Origin: Mansonella perstans
Taxonomy: Eukaryota > Nematoda > Chromadorea > Rhabditida > Onchocercidae
Assembly: GCA_037074765.1 (NCBI GenBank)
Contig: JBAMDO010000141.1
Coordinates: forward strand, 62,001-126,000
Reading direction: 5' to 3'
DNA: 64,000 nt
Shown: positions 36,486-50,360 of the stretch, piece by piece
How the letters are laid out: each line of letters begins with the position of its first letter
Numbering within the stretch: the first letter of the stretch is position 1
Notes under the pieces: model-generated
Database searches by the model: none
The model's input: only the letters and a program-made list of their open reading frames with translations
What the model was told of the DNA's origin: nothing
Program-made: the position numbers and the translations under genes

Positions 36486-38668
36486 ATTAAATCAGTAAAA
36501 ATTATTTCAGTAATTTTAAAAATCCCAATTTTTATTTCCAATTTTCCAATCTAATGTTACTGGACCAATCATTTAGAATTTAGAAAATCTTTTAAATTAA
36601 GTGGTAGATCTGATTACAAAACAATACCGCATGTAATTAATATTGCAGAAGGTATCATAATTTCATTCAGCATTCTGCAGTTGCAGCAAAAAAAAAGGAA
36701 AAAAGTTTTTCAAGAAGAATTTTGTTAAAATTTCCTCATTTCAATGCTTTAAAAAAATTGTGAATTTTCCTATTTTCAGACGTTTAAAAGCATTAGTGGA
36801 TATGAATGAAGAGGCAAAAAAACTTGAAGAGCAACTTTTTGCAATCAGAAATCAAATCGTCGCAAAAATTAATGTAGAAATATACCGTTGTTCTATCATT
36901 TAGCAAGACTATTTTAAACTTTCAATTAGTTTCATTCATATTGCACTTCTGTTAATAACAAATGGTAAACTGTAAGAACAACAGTTTAAAATTTTTAGCT
37001 TTTATAACAGTATTTCTCGTAATTTTACTAGTATTAGTTATAATTATTAAAAGGTTGTGAAGAAAAAAATTAGTGAAGCTATGGATCATTATCGTGATAT
37101 AGCACATGGTTGCCGTGAGAAGATTGAAACAGTGGAAATTCTTCAAAATGAATTAAGTATTTATCAGGTTTTAAAGCGAAGTGTTTTATTTAACAAATTT
37201 CTTTACTGCAACAAAAAGTAAACATCCTGATTAAATGGATATTAATAATATATGCTAGATAGCTGAGTTAATTGTAATAATATGGCTTGAAGGAATGAGT
37301 GAAAAATTGTTTTACAAGTTCTATAAGCTAGTTTTGCAGAAATTTTACCAGAAACCTTTTTCATAAAATTTGACAGGACCTTCTGTGAACTCTGCATATT
37401 TTTTTTCAAATTTTTGCTTTTTTTTTTGCTAAAATTTAACGAGATCCCTTTTTCCTGAAATTACCCTGACTTATCCCGAATTCCTTTTTGTGGAAATTCC
37501 ACAGATCTTTTTGCTAAATTCTGCGGAATGTTTTTTGCTGAAATCAGACATCATCCTCGCTTAAATTCAATAAGATCCTTTCTTTTGAAAATTTATTTTC
37601 TGCTAAAATCCGATGGCATCTGTTTGCTAAGTTCAGTTGAAATTCTAAAACATTGGATTTCGTAAATTAATAAAAGCAAAGCGAAGTTGATATATTACAG
37701 TATATTATATATACTTTGGAATTTAATAAGAATTGCACGAACAATCTCAGAGCAATAACTTTTTATTTCTAATTTACGAAATATTCAATTTACTCATATG
37801 ATTTTTATGCTTCGATATTTGAATATAAAGAAAAAATTAATATATTAAATTGCAATAATTGATAATCAAATAACTGTAAGAAATAATTTATTCATAAGAA
37901 TTACAGATGTTAATGGATCTCAAAGAGAGGATTGACAAGCTTAATGATATGTGCACGGATATTAATAATCAAGTAAATGATATGTTAGCAACGCTGAATG
38001 CGCACAATGTTGGTGAAACAAGTGCATTGTATGTAATTACCGCATATTCGGTCGATTTTATCATGCGCTTTTTTCAACAAATATATGTTTCAATCATTTC
38101 AGTTGCAAAGGTATATCAATATCTGATTGCATTAATTGTTCAAACAGCAATTATTTTAAAATTTTCATCAAGATTATTTCTGTTGTTATTAAATTATTTA
38201 CAAAATATTTTATTAAGTATTCTAATTATCTTAAATTTTGTCAATTTCCTATTCCCAATTAATTGCATATTTATTTTACCTCATATCTTTATCTGTCCAA
38301 AATTTATTTGTTTTTACACTTAGCAAAACAAAAGTATCGAAAATGATTAAAAATTTTGAAATTAATTAATTCATTAATATTATTCTTAATTAATAAGATG
38401 TATTTCAGGAAAACAAAATAGAACTTTCTCATTTCTAGAAGCAATATTTAAGCCAGTAAATTTGCAAAAATGTTTTATAGTTTTAAAAAATCACAAATAA
38501 GTTTAATTATTTCATTTTATCATAGTTCATTCAAAAATTTTGATATAATATGGGAAAAATTTTCAGTATTGTTCCGCAAAAGCATTATTTATAGCATCAA
38601 ATACTGCATCATCAACTGCTATCAGTAATAGCGACAATGTTGATACAATTTTATCAGCACCTCTATAA
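36412..38668 (+). CDS. Coiled-coil protein of unknown function, 172 aa, 5 exons
   Basis: Exons: 36412-36494, 36780-36873, 37054-37167, 37907-38032, 38567-38668, all GT-AG and in phase (519 bases). A TTTACAG acceptor ends two bases before the ATG, suggesting a spliced-leader site. Residues about 1-25 are acidic; about 25-140 form a nearly continuous heptad-rich helix (for example EEAKKLEEQLFAIRNQIVAK and LKERIDKLNDMC); the tail is Ser/Ala/Asn-rich and ends LSAPL. The family is not recognised; small helical subunits of vesicle-tethering, BLOC/BORC-type or kinetochore complexes look like this, but that is only resemblance. Exon 3 ends at a weak CAG|GTTTTAA donor, because the stronger GTAAGT found in copy 1 is TTAAGT here. 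The exon 3 acceptor (TTAAAAG) is also weak. Confidence 0.65.
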
Positions 38669-41600
38669 TTTTAAGAGCTAATTAATTGAATGTAAAACAA
38701 TCATGTGAAAAAAAGTAATTGTACATTTTGTTTTGCAAATGTTGAAAAACAGACAAAATACGCAAAGTTATTTTTTTTTCAAAAATTCCAGCTTACGTTT
38801 CACGTAAACGATTTTGGTTCATCTGTAGAAAAAAATTGAATTAAGTATTTCTGTTTTTACTAAATTAATTTATTCGAATTATTTACTTGTATTTTCATTA
38901 TTTTGATTATAATCAAACTCAGTGCGCATTTTGTTATGGATAAATTTGCAATTTCCCGGTTTTCGAAAACAAAATAATGGCAGTATTAAACTACAATTGA
39001 AAATTATCTCTTTTAAAATTCATCTGCCGATTATTTCAAATCTCCTTTCATTCGAAACATATGATTTGTCGCAATCATATTAGAATAATGTTAAAAAAAG
39101 AAAATGCTTAGTCATCATATCATTAGTAATAACGAAAAATTCATTTAAGTGCCAAATTTTTCTTCATTTTTTGGACTTTTAAAAGTTAAAAATTATTCAT
39201 TTCATTCATAAAGAATATAAAATGATTCATTTAAAAGAAACAGGATGACAACGAACAAATAAAGGGTCATTCAACACTCACAGAAATCAAACAACGCAGT
39301 AAATTCGCTAAAAAAAAAAAAACAAAAATCCAAAAAAAAAAATGTACTGTCTTATCCAGACCCATATTTAGATCACTTTGCTCCTGGAAAACAGCTGTTT
39401 TTAGTTGAAATTTACACTTCAACATATATATATATAATTTTTGAATAGAAAGACTGAAAAATATTGCAAAAATACATATTTTAAAAAAGAATAATACTCA
39501 AATGGATATCTAGTTTGTACTCTAAAGTTTGTTGATATCATAAGAATCCAAAATAATTAAGCATGATCCAAGACCAATATAATTAAACATGACCAAATAT
39601 AATCTAGTGTAATTGAACATGTCCAAGATAATATTGCTGAAAATCCATTAGAATAAGGCTTCATGACTGAAAATTGCACAAGGATGTTGATATTACAGTG
39701 GAATGTTGAATGAGGAGGAGACATAGTGAACTATCTAATAGCCAAAATCAAATCATCCAAGATCAATATAATTAAGCATAACCCAATATAATCTAATATA
39801 ATTAAATATCTCCCATTGCTACTGCTCCTCACGTTGCTATGTCTCCACCTACTGCTGCTCTTCCTAAAACACAGTTTAATATTTACAAGCATAATCCGAG
39901 ATAATTAAACTCTTATCAGTTAGACAATACAAATTAAAGTATGTTGATACCTATTTGTTCATTAAATTTAATTTGAAACATTTAACAGAGTAAATGGCAC
40001 TAAAATAGTAACGAAAAAAAATTGTTGAAATTCTTAAAAATATTTAGCAATTACAGCATAAATTATAGGCCATAAACAATGGTTGTAATCGATGCAGTTG
40101 AATTAGATGTCAAGACTCATTTGTATAACGTTACGTAACAGAGAGCAGCCTTTGCGTGGTTATCACGATCATTTAAATTTGTCAGAAATGATAAAGGTTA
40201 TTTAAAAAAAGATAAGGTATTTTTCTCATAGTTTTTTTTATACTTTTTTCATGATTTAAAAAATTTTTTCAGAATAGTTTTTGCGGGTTTTTTCAGGAGC
40301 CTATCATTGTTTCCTGCACAATAAATGATGGAAATAAGTAATAATAACAAATTTCGTCACTTCGCACATCTATGTTATAAAACTGAATGCACAACACCCA
40401 TACTTCGATTTAATTAATAAATACTTCATTTTTTCTTTGCTGTCAAGTTTGAAATAATTTCTAAGAATTTTCTTCCGCAAAAATTTTTTCCGAAATTTCT
40501 TAATTTATTTATAACCTAATAAAGTAGTGTGAAAAAGTATGAAATTTTTCATTTTTTCCGGCAGATTTGAAATAATTTTAATAGATTTTGTTTTGCAATA
40601 AGTTTTTTTTTAAATTTTTTAAAAATTCATTAAAACTCCAACATGTTTAAGAAATCAAACGTAGTATACTTTTGATAAGATAGTATGTCGATGTCGCAGT
40701 CTTTAAATGCACCATCATCTTTTATCATTGTTGCTGAACTTTTAATGTCAAAAAAAATTTAGCTAAAATTTGAAAACTTTTAAAAATTTAGAAATTTAGA
40801 AATTTAGAACTAAATTGTAAAAGTGAAATATTGTAAAGGAACATAAAAATCATAATCAGGAAAATTTTTGGAAGAAAATTCATGAAAGCATAAAAGCTCT
40901 AACAAAATCTCTCAAAGATCAATAAATTTGTCCTGATATTTTTTAAATTCAAGATTAAAATATAATTTTTGAAATGTTTGGTATTTTTTCGATGGTATCC
41001 CATCACATTCAAGTGCTTACCACCTGAATTCGCTTGATGTCACAATAAATGATGAAAACAAGAAAATTGCTGCGGCAAAAACTTTTGCTTTGAAATACTT
41101 TCTTTTGCCATTTCTACCTGTTTTTTTATTCTTTAAAAAATATGTAAAATTTATTAATTTTAGTAAATTGAAGTTTCTAACATATATAACACTATTTCAA
41201 TTTCTTCCATAAGTACAACTGCGAATAATTATTTTCTTGTAATGCCTCTAAATAGGCAACTTTTCAATAATTGAAGCACCAAACATATTAATGCAATTCT
41301 CTCCGAATTATTCGCTGTGGTTACTCTAGTATTGCGAACCAGTAGAAATTCTATTCTTTGGCATTACGAGCTAATCAATATTGCTATATTTTCGTAGTAT
41401 GCAATGTAATCGTGAAATATATGCGTAATTTCAATGTAATATGCAAGAAAAAACAATGAGAAATAGATTAATTGAAATGAATTTACATACTGAAGAAAAT
41501 GAGATATAAAAAACTACTTTCATTCGAAGAATGGAAAAAGCTGACAAAAGCCCCTCATAGTGGAGAAATCAAATAGCTCGATAATTAAGATATAATTATA

Positions 41601-42699
41601 AAAATAATTATAATTAATAATGATAAAAATAATGAAATTTCTCAACAGAATGTTACAATCACTCTGAATATACAATTTTATAAATAATCAGATATTTGCT
41701 ATCATTAAATATATTTTACTTCCACATATTCATTTTTTTTTTTTTTTGCGATTTTTTAATTGAATTATTGACTTGATTTATCGCTGTATTCCAAAATTTT
41801 TATTCATTACAAATATATTAGAATTTACATGCCCCTTTTATTTTGTATGTTTTTATCATATATAATAAAACTTTTTTGAACTCTTTAATCCATTACTAGA
41901 ATTTTCAATCCTATTTCGTTGCTTCATATTTGTTTAGTTGATTACCAAGTTGCTATGTTCCTCGTTGCAAACATACTTTGTCATTTTAATTTTGTTGGAA
42001 AATAGTTTTTTCAGATGCTACTTTTCTTTTTTATTAAAGTGTCATTTAATGCCTGCTTTTTCTGTTTAAATTGACTTCATTCCATAAATTTTAATAAAAA
42101 TTAGATTTTCCTTGGGAGAGCAAGAAGCAGAAATTAATTTAGTAATCGGAAATTGAAATGACCAAGTTACATGATTAGCAACAATTAATGAATGCTATTT
42201 TGCATGCAATTTAAAAATTCAAAATTTCTTTTTAAAAAAAATTGTTGGGGCAACTAATACTAGAACTGTCCAACTCTCCACAAGTGGCTCATGTACCCGA
42301 AAGGATGAACGATGATTGCGAAACTCTTGGCTTCTCCGTAGACATATTGCAAGAGTATTATTAAATATTTTTCTTTTTACAAATCCATTATGTTGAAAAA
42401 AAATTTACAGTCAAGAAGGAATTCTTTTTGATTTTCTTCAACTCACACAATGCTTAATAATTAATTGCAACAAAGGTTCTTTTTTCTTTCGCATCAATCA
42501 ATTTTCGAAAAAAATCACTCAAATGACGCAGCATAGTGACATAAATGCCTCATGCAAACAAAAAAAGTTATGTATTCATCGTTTATCGTATTTTGAAGAA
42601 ATTGACCTCTCAGTCTGACCACTAAACTACTTTTAAAGAAATTCAACTAGTATTCCACTATTTATTATCAAATCAATTAACTGGAATTGAAAGGAAACT
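38669..42699. other. Gene-free AT-rich region
   Basis: No exon series is supportable. A pair of about 55-bp direct repeats lies at 39565-39619 and 39753-39808. A less AT-rich stretch at about 42245-42360 is not open on either strand and matches no RNA gene I know. Poly(T) tracts occur near 41730. Confidence 0.5.
39565..39808. repeat. Pair of about 55-bp direct repeats
   Basis: GATCCAAGACCAATATAATT... at 39565 recurs with substitutions at 39753-39808, about 190 bases apart. The unit itself is made of shorter AATATAATTAA-like modules. Confidence 0.75.
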
Positions 42700-43060
42700 T
42701 GGCTACTATAGCATACGATAACTATGTTTATAAGCGAAACATTTACAAAAACTTACAATTCATATTCTATCGCTTGAACTGATATTTTCCATAACGAAAA
42801 ATGAAATGAATTAGCAATTTGCTTCCTGCAAATTGGTACTTTTTTGTTCGTTGAAAGCGCTATATTCAATGTGACATCTTCGACAAATTTATCTCGTTTG
42901 CTGTGAAAATTGAATTTTATCAAGTCAAGTCCTTTTTATGTGATTGGTTAGCTATGACAAAAAATTCTACAAATGGCTTCTGGATTTAGGAATGTTTATT
43001 CGTTTCCGACTTAATGAACAGCATCGACAATTATAGGTAAAGATAAAGCGAGCGATCGTT
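42700..43060 (+). repeat. Dispersed repeat, forward copy (inverted copy at 55885-56240)
   Basis: The stretch matches the reverse complement of about 55885-56240 over roughly 350 bases with moderate divergence. Shared blocks include CGCTTGAACTGATATTTT and GAAAAATGAAATGAATTAGC. In one frame both copies encode a similar peptide containing DKF.SFAV.IEFY..KS.LCDW, but with stops or frameshifts in this copy. It is probably an old mobile-element fragment of unknown class. Confidence 0.75.
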
Positions 43061-43536
43061 GAGTTAATTGGTGAATTCTTGTGGAAATAATTAGGAGTGA
43101 TTGAAATGTCCGGCTTATAAGTGTGAGCCGTCTACAATATTGTCACAACATACATATTTCAAAATCGGTAGATGATTACAAGTTAGTTGTAATGGAATTC
43201 ATTCCTGGAATGCAATTCATTTTAATTTTATTAAAAACTTTGCAAATAATTATGAAAGAAATAATTAATAATTATTACTTCAATTTAAAGTCATATTTTA
43301 ATCACTTGCTCTCAGAATTTTATTTTGAACACTGACCATTATGAGTGTAACCTTCCCAAATTGATCCCGCAGTTATAATTGAATTACTTGAATTGAAATT
43401 TATGCAAATTAGTAATAGCATAAATACAACAGCAAATTTAAATTTCCAAATCTTTTTTTCATTCCAAAAAAGTGTTTCTTTTAACAAAGGTGAAGTGGTT
43501 GTTCAGGTTGAAGCATATTAAAAAGCCTTTTCTGAT

Positions 43537-46500
43537 ATGATATATTCCACTTCAATTTTTTGTTTGCTCCTATTTATCTTAAGCTTCGATAAAACAACTA
43601 ATGCGCAAGGTTCGTTTCCGCTAAATTTTAATTTTTTAAAAATTGTAAAAAGCTAATTTTTAGCTATTTGCCTCTAACAATTTCTGCGATTTCAATTTTC
43701 ATATTTGAAATTTTCTGGAGTAATCAAATGATCACTTTTTTTTCTCTTTTCATTGCTGAAAGAGAATGTCGGGGTACTTGAAATTATAAGGAATTTTCAT
43801 CACTGTTTTTTGTTTTTGCTCAGGGAATATTTGACATTTTGCTTACCAACGCAAATAATTTTAAATTTAACTTTCATGTACTCATTCATTGGTTAATGAT
43901 TTATTTCTACCAATTAATTAGCCATCTTATGTTCTAAATAATTTTAAATCTTTTTTGAAATAAATTAATATTATGATATAATTAATAACAGAGATAAGTT
44001 TCAAATTTACTGTTTATTACCGTAATCTGAGGAGGGTAAGATATTGCATTTTTTTTTTTTTTTTTTTAGAAATTAATCATTGTTTTATTATATAAAACAT
44101 AATTGCTAAAGAACAACTTGGACGCAAATACAGAAATATGATAATTTGCTTTAAATCGGACTTTGTGCCAATGTGTTTTTTAATATTTCTTAATTATTCA
44201 GAAAAACAGAAGCGAGATTCAGAAGAAGAAGAAGAGAAGCGAATTTTGTGCTCTAAATTGTTTATCTCCAGACCGCATTTGAGTAAAAATTTTGGGAATT
44301 AAATATTAACATTTCTTTTCCTTTTCAGTCTTAATCTAATTCTTAATCAATAATTCATTCTTAAGAATAGTATCAGTGATTTACAGGAAACGATTATTGC
44401 TACTATTGGCTTGCATTGGATTTCAGTGCAACATTGAGTTCTGGTGATGTAGATGGATACGGTGAAAGCGTCGTTAAGCATTTATTACCAACTTGCAAAA
44501 ATTTAACAGAGAAATCTATGCTGCACACCATTACTCATGCCCCCGAGAAATTTCCGATTATTTTGGATGATATACTAGATGATTCGCTGTGAGTCAATCA
44601 ATAAACTATTAATTAAAATTAAATTGCTATGTTTATAATTGATTATCTGTTTCTATTACCTCTTTATAAGTACTGCTTAATTGAGATATAAAGCATTTAT
44701 TAACATTTAGCATTTCGAAAAAACAAGGAGTAATTTTTTTTTGGCAATAATAATTTTATCATCAATGCATCAGTAAATTATTTCCTGAAATTTTTTTTTT
44801 TAATTATTTTGATACACGGAATTGAATTTGCTATTCGCAATGAGCGTAAATTAAAGTTTGCGCGCTCTTTCAATTTGTTGTAAAAATTTAATAATAAATG
44901 CGATCTAAATTTGTCAAATGTAACTCACTGTGAAAATTACCACTTTTATTCATCAATAATTTTCCTTTCACGTAATGTAATTGTTGTAAAATTATTATCT
45001 TCTCCATCATTTTATTCCTATCCATTCTTAATATCGCTTAATAGACTCGAAATTTGTTTTTTTCAAATTGAGCTTTTATATTTGTTACATGCTTTTCCAA
45101 CAATCAACAATTGATTTTCATTCGACAAATTTCGGACTATTTTATGAGACATAGAAATATTCAAGAAATAAAAAATAAAAAAATGCTAAAAAATAAAGTG
45201 CGGGTACTGGTCCGATTCGACCGACCAAATTAAATTTAATTAATATAAAATTATTATTTTCACTGAAGAGGAATAAACCGCAAAATCAACAATTTGAATG
45301 TATATAAAAATAGCAATTTTTTAACAATCAACATTTTTAAACTGCGTAATAATTGCAATGGTAGTGCAAATAAATATAGAGTTCTGCAATAGCTACTGTA
45401 GTAAAGTAAGTAAACTTTTAAAATGAACAATTCAAAATTTCAAATCACAGTACAGACAACAATAATAAATTTAAAATCCAAAAAAAAAAATTTGAATGTA
45501 TTCATTAGCTATAAGCGAGCAATTTTTTCATTCTATATTTTGCATTTTTTTCTACAAAAAAATGCAAATGTTAAATTTATTACAATGAAATTTCAGTGAA
45601 GAGAAGGTATTTCGCTTTGTTGATGTGATATTTTTTTGCTATAAAGGTGAATGGAAAAGAAGTGATTCAAATGGTGCTTTAAATTCTATAACTAGTTTAT
45701 TTTATCATAAATTATTGGCACAATATCGTCAAGAAATATTGGCAAAAAAAGAACTTGGAAATGTTAATAATCGTCAGAAAAATTGTTTCGAAAAGGTTCA
45801 TGAAATCATTTTCACAATAACAATATGTACTATAGAATAATTAAGTAAATAGTCAAAGATTCATTGGAACTAAAAAAGATTCTTTACGCTATATTATGTT
45901 TTAAAAATATTTCTATATTTGAACAAAAGTTAAAACCTTAGGGATTTGTTGGTGAATCCTGTATTGCAATAATTGATGGAAAAGTAGACTTCATTCCGTA
46001 TTTCAATGTTGGATTATTTCGGATGTCTCATTTACCACAATTTAAAGTATCAGATTCTGATAAGAATTACGTATGTTAGACAATTTCATTTCAATGCAAA
46101 TAAAATTACTGTAAAGAATTATTTTTAAATTTCAACTAAATGCACTTAATCATATCAATTAATTCGATCACACAATACTGTATTGCTCTATCGCAAACTT
46201 ATCTATCAATAAAAGTTAATGGTTAAATCTTGATAAATATTCTTATATCGTATATTGTTATCGAATTGAACTTACTTAAAATACTCGAAACTTTCTAAAT
46301 TAACTTCCTCATAGCTTAATCAAATTTTGTTGAAATTCAAATTGGGCGAAAAGTATTTTCTTGAAAAGCTTTTATAAATGTATCATTGTATCATTTGGTT
46401 TGAACTATTGATTTTACAAGTATCATAAAAGTGATCACAGCATAGAGCTCAGTAAAATAACTTGAAGAACCACTAATTTTACAAATATTGAAACATTCGC

Positions 46501-49500
46501 TTCATAAAACAAAAAGATTATGATTTATTTTATGCCTTAATTATAATCTTTGCATAATATAGTTTCCGAAGCAGGATTATCAATCTTTTCCAATTGATTA
46601 TCTAGTATTTGCTAATAAACAAGGCTGCAGATCGGAAAACATAATAGGAAGCGAAAATTCAGAGAAGTATTTTAATGTAAGTAATTTCATTTTAAGAAAC
46701 TTTCGAATTTATATATTACATAGAAAATAATATTTATTAATTGCAAGCAATCATGTAAGAGCTAGTATTTAAATCTATCACTGAAGTATTAAATTAATTT
46801 TAGCTGCTTTTTGGCTAAAATTAGTGTTTATAACCATAGTTAAAATTATCATTGATTATTTTTCGCTCAAATTAATGAAAAGCAGTTGGAAAATATGATC
46901 AATCAAGCAAATAAACAAACGAAATTATAAATAACAAATAAAATTTTTTTTAGGCTTCCGAATGTGTAGCATTAGCAGCGCCTAATTTTTATTATCAGCT
47001 ATGTTGTTGTGACGAAAATATGCAACATTGTGGCTCATTAAAGAATGATATAACGATTGATCCAGGCAAACCGATGTTTCTTGTAAAAGATAAACTTGAT
47101 GAACCGGATAAATTACAGGAATATGGATTAGATGAAAATTCAATACGCCGAAAATACCAGGAAAAATTGCATAAAAAATACGAGAGCAAGCCAAACATTG
47201 TTTGTGCTATTGGAACGGTAAAAGCTTAAGATTAACTTGAAAATTAATATTATATTTACTCTAGGTAATTTTGCTGGATCCAATGTACTTTTTTTGTTAA
47301 TGATTGATTGTTTTTCATAAAATAAGCACCATTATTTACATATATAAGCAAAGTTTTTTTTTTTAAATATAGTGTTTGAATATTAGATTTTATTTATGTA
47401 CTATTCGCTCAAAAAAGGGTTTAAAAGAAAAAATTTTCTATATTTGAAATAAAAACAAATTTTTTTTGCTGATTTAAATTATATTTCAAAAAAAAATTGT
47501 TTCAGTTAAAGACGAATGAAACTTTAAGAGAAAATCGCTTATTGCATGAAGCATTTCCGCTTAATGTTCGCTCATGTCTATCCATTTATCGTTATAGGAA
47601 AAGAAGTGATAACGGTTATCAAATGTATCATAAATTATTTAGTTTTTTTTATTCATTGGAAATTCGGGAAAAATTCAAATTCATCCAAAATTTTTATTTT
47701 TATTTTTCCAATGCAATAAATGTTCTCTAAATGGAGTTAAAAAAATGCTCAAACTATCAATAATTATTGTTAGATTTTTTCCATTTTTTTCTTTTATATT
47801 GATTGTTCTAAAATTTAAATGACTATAAAAAGTTTTCAAAATGTAATTATGATGCAAAATGGTAACACAATTTAATCAAATTATATGTAGAACTAATGAA
47901 TGTGAAATAACTGAAATTTGAAGTTTTGTTTTAGCAAAAATAAAAATTAAAGGCCTGCATTTTTTAGGACGATAGAAATGAATACAGCATCCGGTTGTAC
48001 ATTAGCACGAAAAACTAAAAATGGTCGTTATTACTGCCAATTCCGCGGCCTAATTTGTCCAACACAAAAAACATTTGTTCAGGACGTGATGACGGTAGAA
48101 TGTTGTTGTGAAGGAAATCATTTATGCAATCATGATATGTACTCATATCAAGCTTTCCATTCATTACCACTTTATATGCAAGCTAGTTTTTTTTCTTCTA
48201 ATTATTTTTATTAGAATTTTAAGATAAAAAAGCGGTTTTTCAATTGGAATTGCGATATTATATTAAATGAGAAAATATATATTGAATTACTATTTTTTCT
48301 TTGTTCTTTTTTTTTACTTATAACATAATTCAATTGCATTTAAATTACTTCAGTCAATTAAAATTCAAAAAAAGAGCTTTGCCTTTTGAATAATCTTAGA
48401 TTCGAAATATATATATATATATATATTATTAAGATGATCATCGAGATATGCATTTCAGGATCCGTTATGTGCTGATGGGGGCCAATTATCATCATTTCGT
48501 CTTGTTTTCCTATCAGGCCAGAAGAAATACTGTGCGGTGCATTATGATTTTGTACTTGGAAAAATTGTCAACTTACATATGAATGTCAATATGGATTTAA
48601 CACGAGAAGAAGACTATAGGTTAACGAGAGCAACAATTTTAGCTAGCATTCATTATATATTAAAGTTGAAAGAGTTAACTAGCCTATTTTATTTATTCTG
48701 ATTTTTCTTATTAATTAAATTTGTCGAAAGGAAGAAGGAATTTAAGAATTTTGGAAAGTTTTATATATTTTTTTCTCGAGTTTCTAAATTATAAATTACT
48801 GATTCATTAAAATTAGAAGAATAAAAACAGTCTAGAAATTTTATTTAAAATGCAACTTTTATCTTTGAAAAAATTACATTCTGAGCAAATGCAATTAAAA
48901 TTGCTATTAATTTACTTCTAGTAAATAAAAGTAATAAGCAATTAAAAAATACTTGATATTGTAAGTCCATTTGTGAACATAAACATAATTTTTGAGAAAA
49001 AAAATATAAACAGCTTTAGACAATTAATTTTTTTTCTTTTTTTAGTGCTTATGAACAACTTGGCTGCAAATTTATTGAAGCAAAAATACGCGTACATATG
49101 GCAGTTCGTTGTGACAATGAAATATATAAACGCGAAGATACATTAATGGGTCGACTTATATACATGTGCACTTGTCCTGGAAAAGCTTTGTCAGAAAGGT
49201 TTTCCGGTTTTTCCATTTTCTGATGATTTAATGAATCGCTTAAGTAATTCGAGAAATTCTTAATATGGGTTAGATTTGATGTAAGAATAGAAAATGGTTG
49301 AAACAATAATGATATCAAAGATAAGGAAGAAATTTGCATATGTTCAATTATTGATTATTAATTAAGTTAATTGATTAATTGCACGGGCAAAAACTAAATA
49401 ATTTAAGTAGATCGACATAACTTCTTGTTCAATGATCAGTTTTTAACATGCATGAGGGATTTTGCTGAAATCGTAGTTTTTTTATCAAGCATTCAAAATT

Positions 49501-50156
49501 TCTCTGTAAAAGTTATGATGAAAAACTCCAACTTATCTTTGCAAAATTATTCAAGTCCTCAAAAAAAGGAAATCATAACGAATTAAACGAACAAATAAAT
49601 AAATTAGTCTTAGAAACCTGCTTAATTTAATTAATGGAAGACATCTCTACGTCCTGTTGATTTTTTTTAGCTAATTTGAATTAGAATAAATGGATTAATT
49701 AGCATTATAAATTAGCATTAGGGAATTAGATTCCGGAATATATTTGATAGCCAGTGATATCATTACCTAAGTGAGTGATAATGTAGTGCTAAATTAATAG
49801 ACATTTAATAAATGATATTGATATGATGTTCAATAATAATAAGCGATCAAATCATGTTGTGTTTTTTTTATTTATTCAGAATGAATGAATCAGCTTGTGA
49901 TGTCGAATTAGAAAAGAAAATAGCGCAAAATGCAATAGTGGATGCACAAAAATCCAAATTGCCTTCGTGTTATTATATAAATTTGGTAACAGAAGCGGTA
50001 AATTCTGCTCCCACTGGTGTGAGCAAATTTTTGATGAATAATGTCACAAAATCATCAAGTAATAATTTGAAAATTATTTATTTTTCTATTCTTTTGGTTA
50101 AAAATTTCATTTTAAATACTGATAAGAAGAAGCGAAACTTGGTTATTACTATTTAA
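43537..50156 (+). CDS. Secreted multi-module cysteine-rich protein, ET-module-like (about 624 aa, 11 exons)
   Basis: Exons: 43537-43609, 44387-44588, 45597-45795, 45942-46070, 46563-46676, 46954-47217, 47506-47624, 47968-48151, 48459-48619, 49046-49198, 49880-50156. The first exon encodes a clear signal peptide (MIYSTSIFCLLLFILSF). The body has repeated cysteine modules ending in a CCC cluster (QLCCCDENMQHC, VECCCEGNHLCN, and the variant MCTCPGKALSERMNESAC), the pattern of nematode ET modules. All junctions are phase-consistent GT-AG except exon 8 to 9, where the only in-phase donor is a GC (CAA|GCTTTC); the gene could instead end at 48214 with a second gene following. The C-terminus has a short hydrophobic stretch after SSSNN that could be a GPI signal, uncertain. 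Exon 4 exists as an inverted dead copy at 52651-52778. The function is unknown, probably surface or secreted. Confidence 0.6.
48408..48427. repeat. (TA)n microsatellite
   Basis: About ten TA units lie in the intron just before exon 9 of the module gene. Confidence 0.8.
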
Positions 50157-50360
50157 ATTATTACTGAAAATAATTTCGTTTTCATTTTGCAACTGAAATT
50201 CTAAAATTATTATGAAATAATTAAAACATGCAATAAATTTGCAATTGAATGATATATAAATGAATGAAAAATAGCTGAATTTTAGATATTTTAGGAAAAT
50301 TCGTTCATTTTATTTCAAGATGAGCTGAAGAAAAATTAAGAAAAAAATATCAGTTAGAAG

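Noticed and set aside
39565..39808. Possible CRISPR-like repeat array
   Set aside because: There are only two diverged copies, in a eukaryotic AT-rich background, with no regular spacers.
42245..42360. Possible structured RNA gene in a less AT-rich patch
   Set aside because: No recognisable RNA family features or promoter elements could be identified by eye.
45205..45230. Possible tRNA T-arm (TGGTCCGATTCGACC)
   Set aside because: No cloverleaf with matching acceptor and anticodon stems could be built around it, and it lies in an intron.
46982..47198. Minus-strand open frames of 67-70 codons
   Set aside because: They are antisense to exon 6 of the module gene, whose splice phases and cysteine pattern are convincing.
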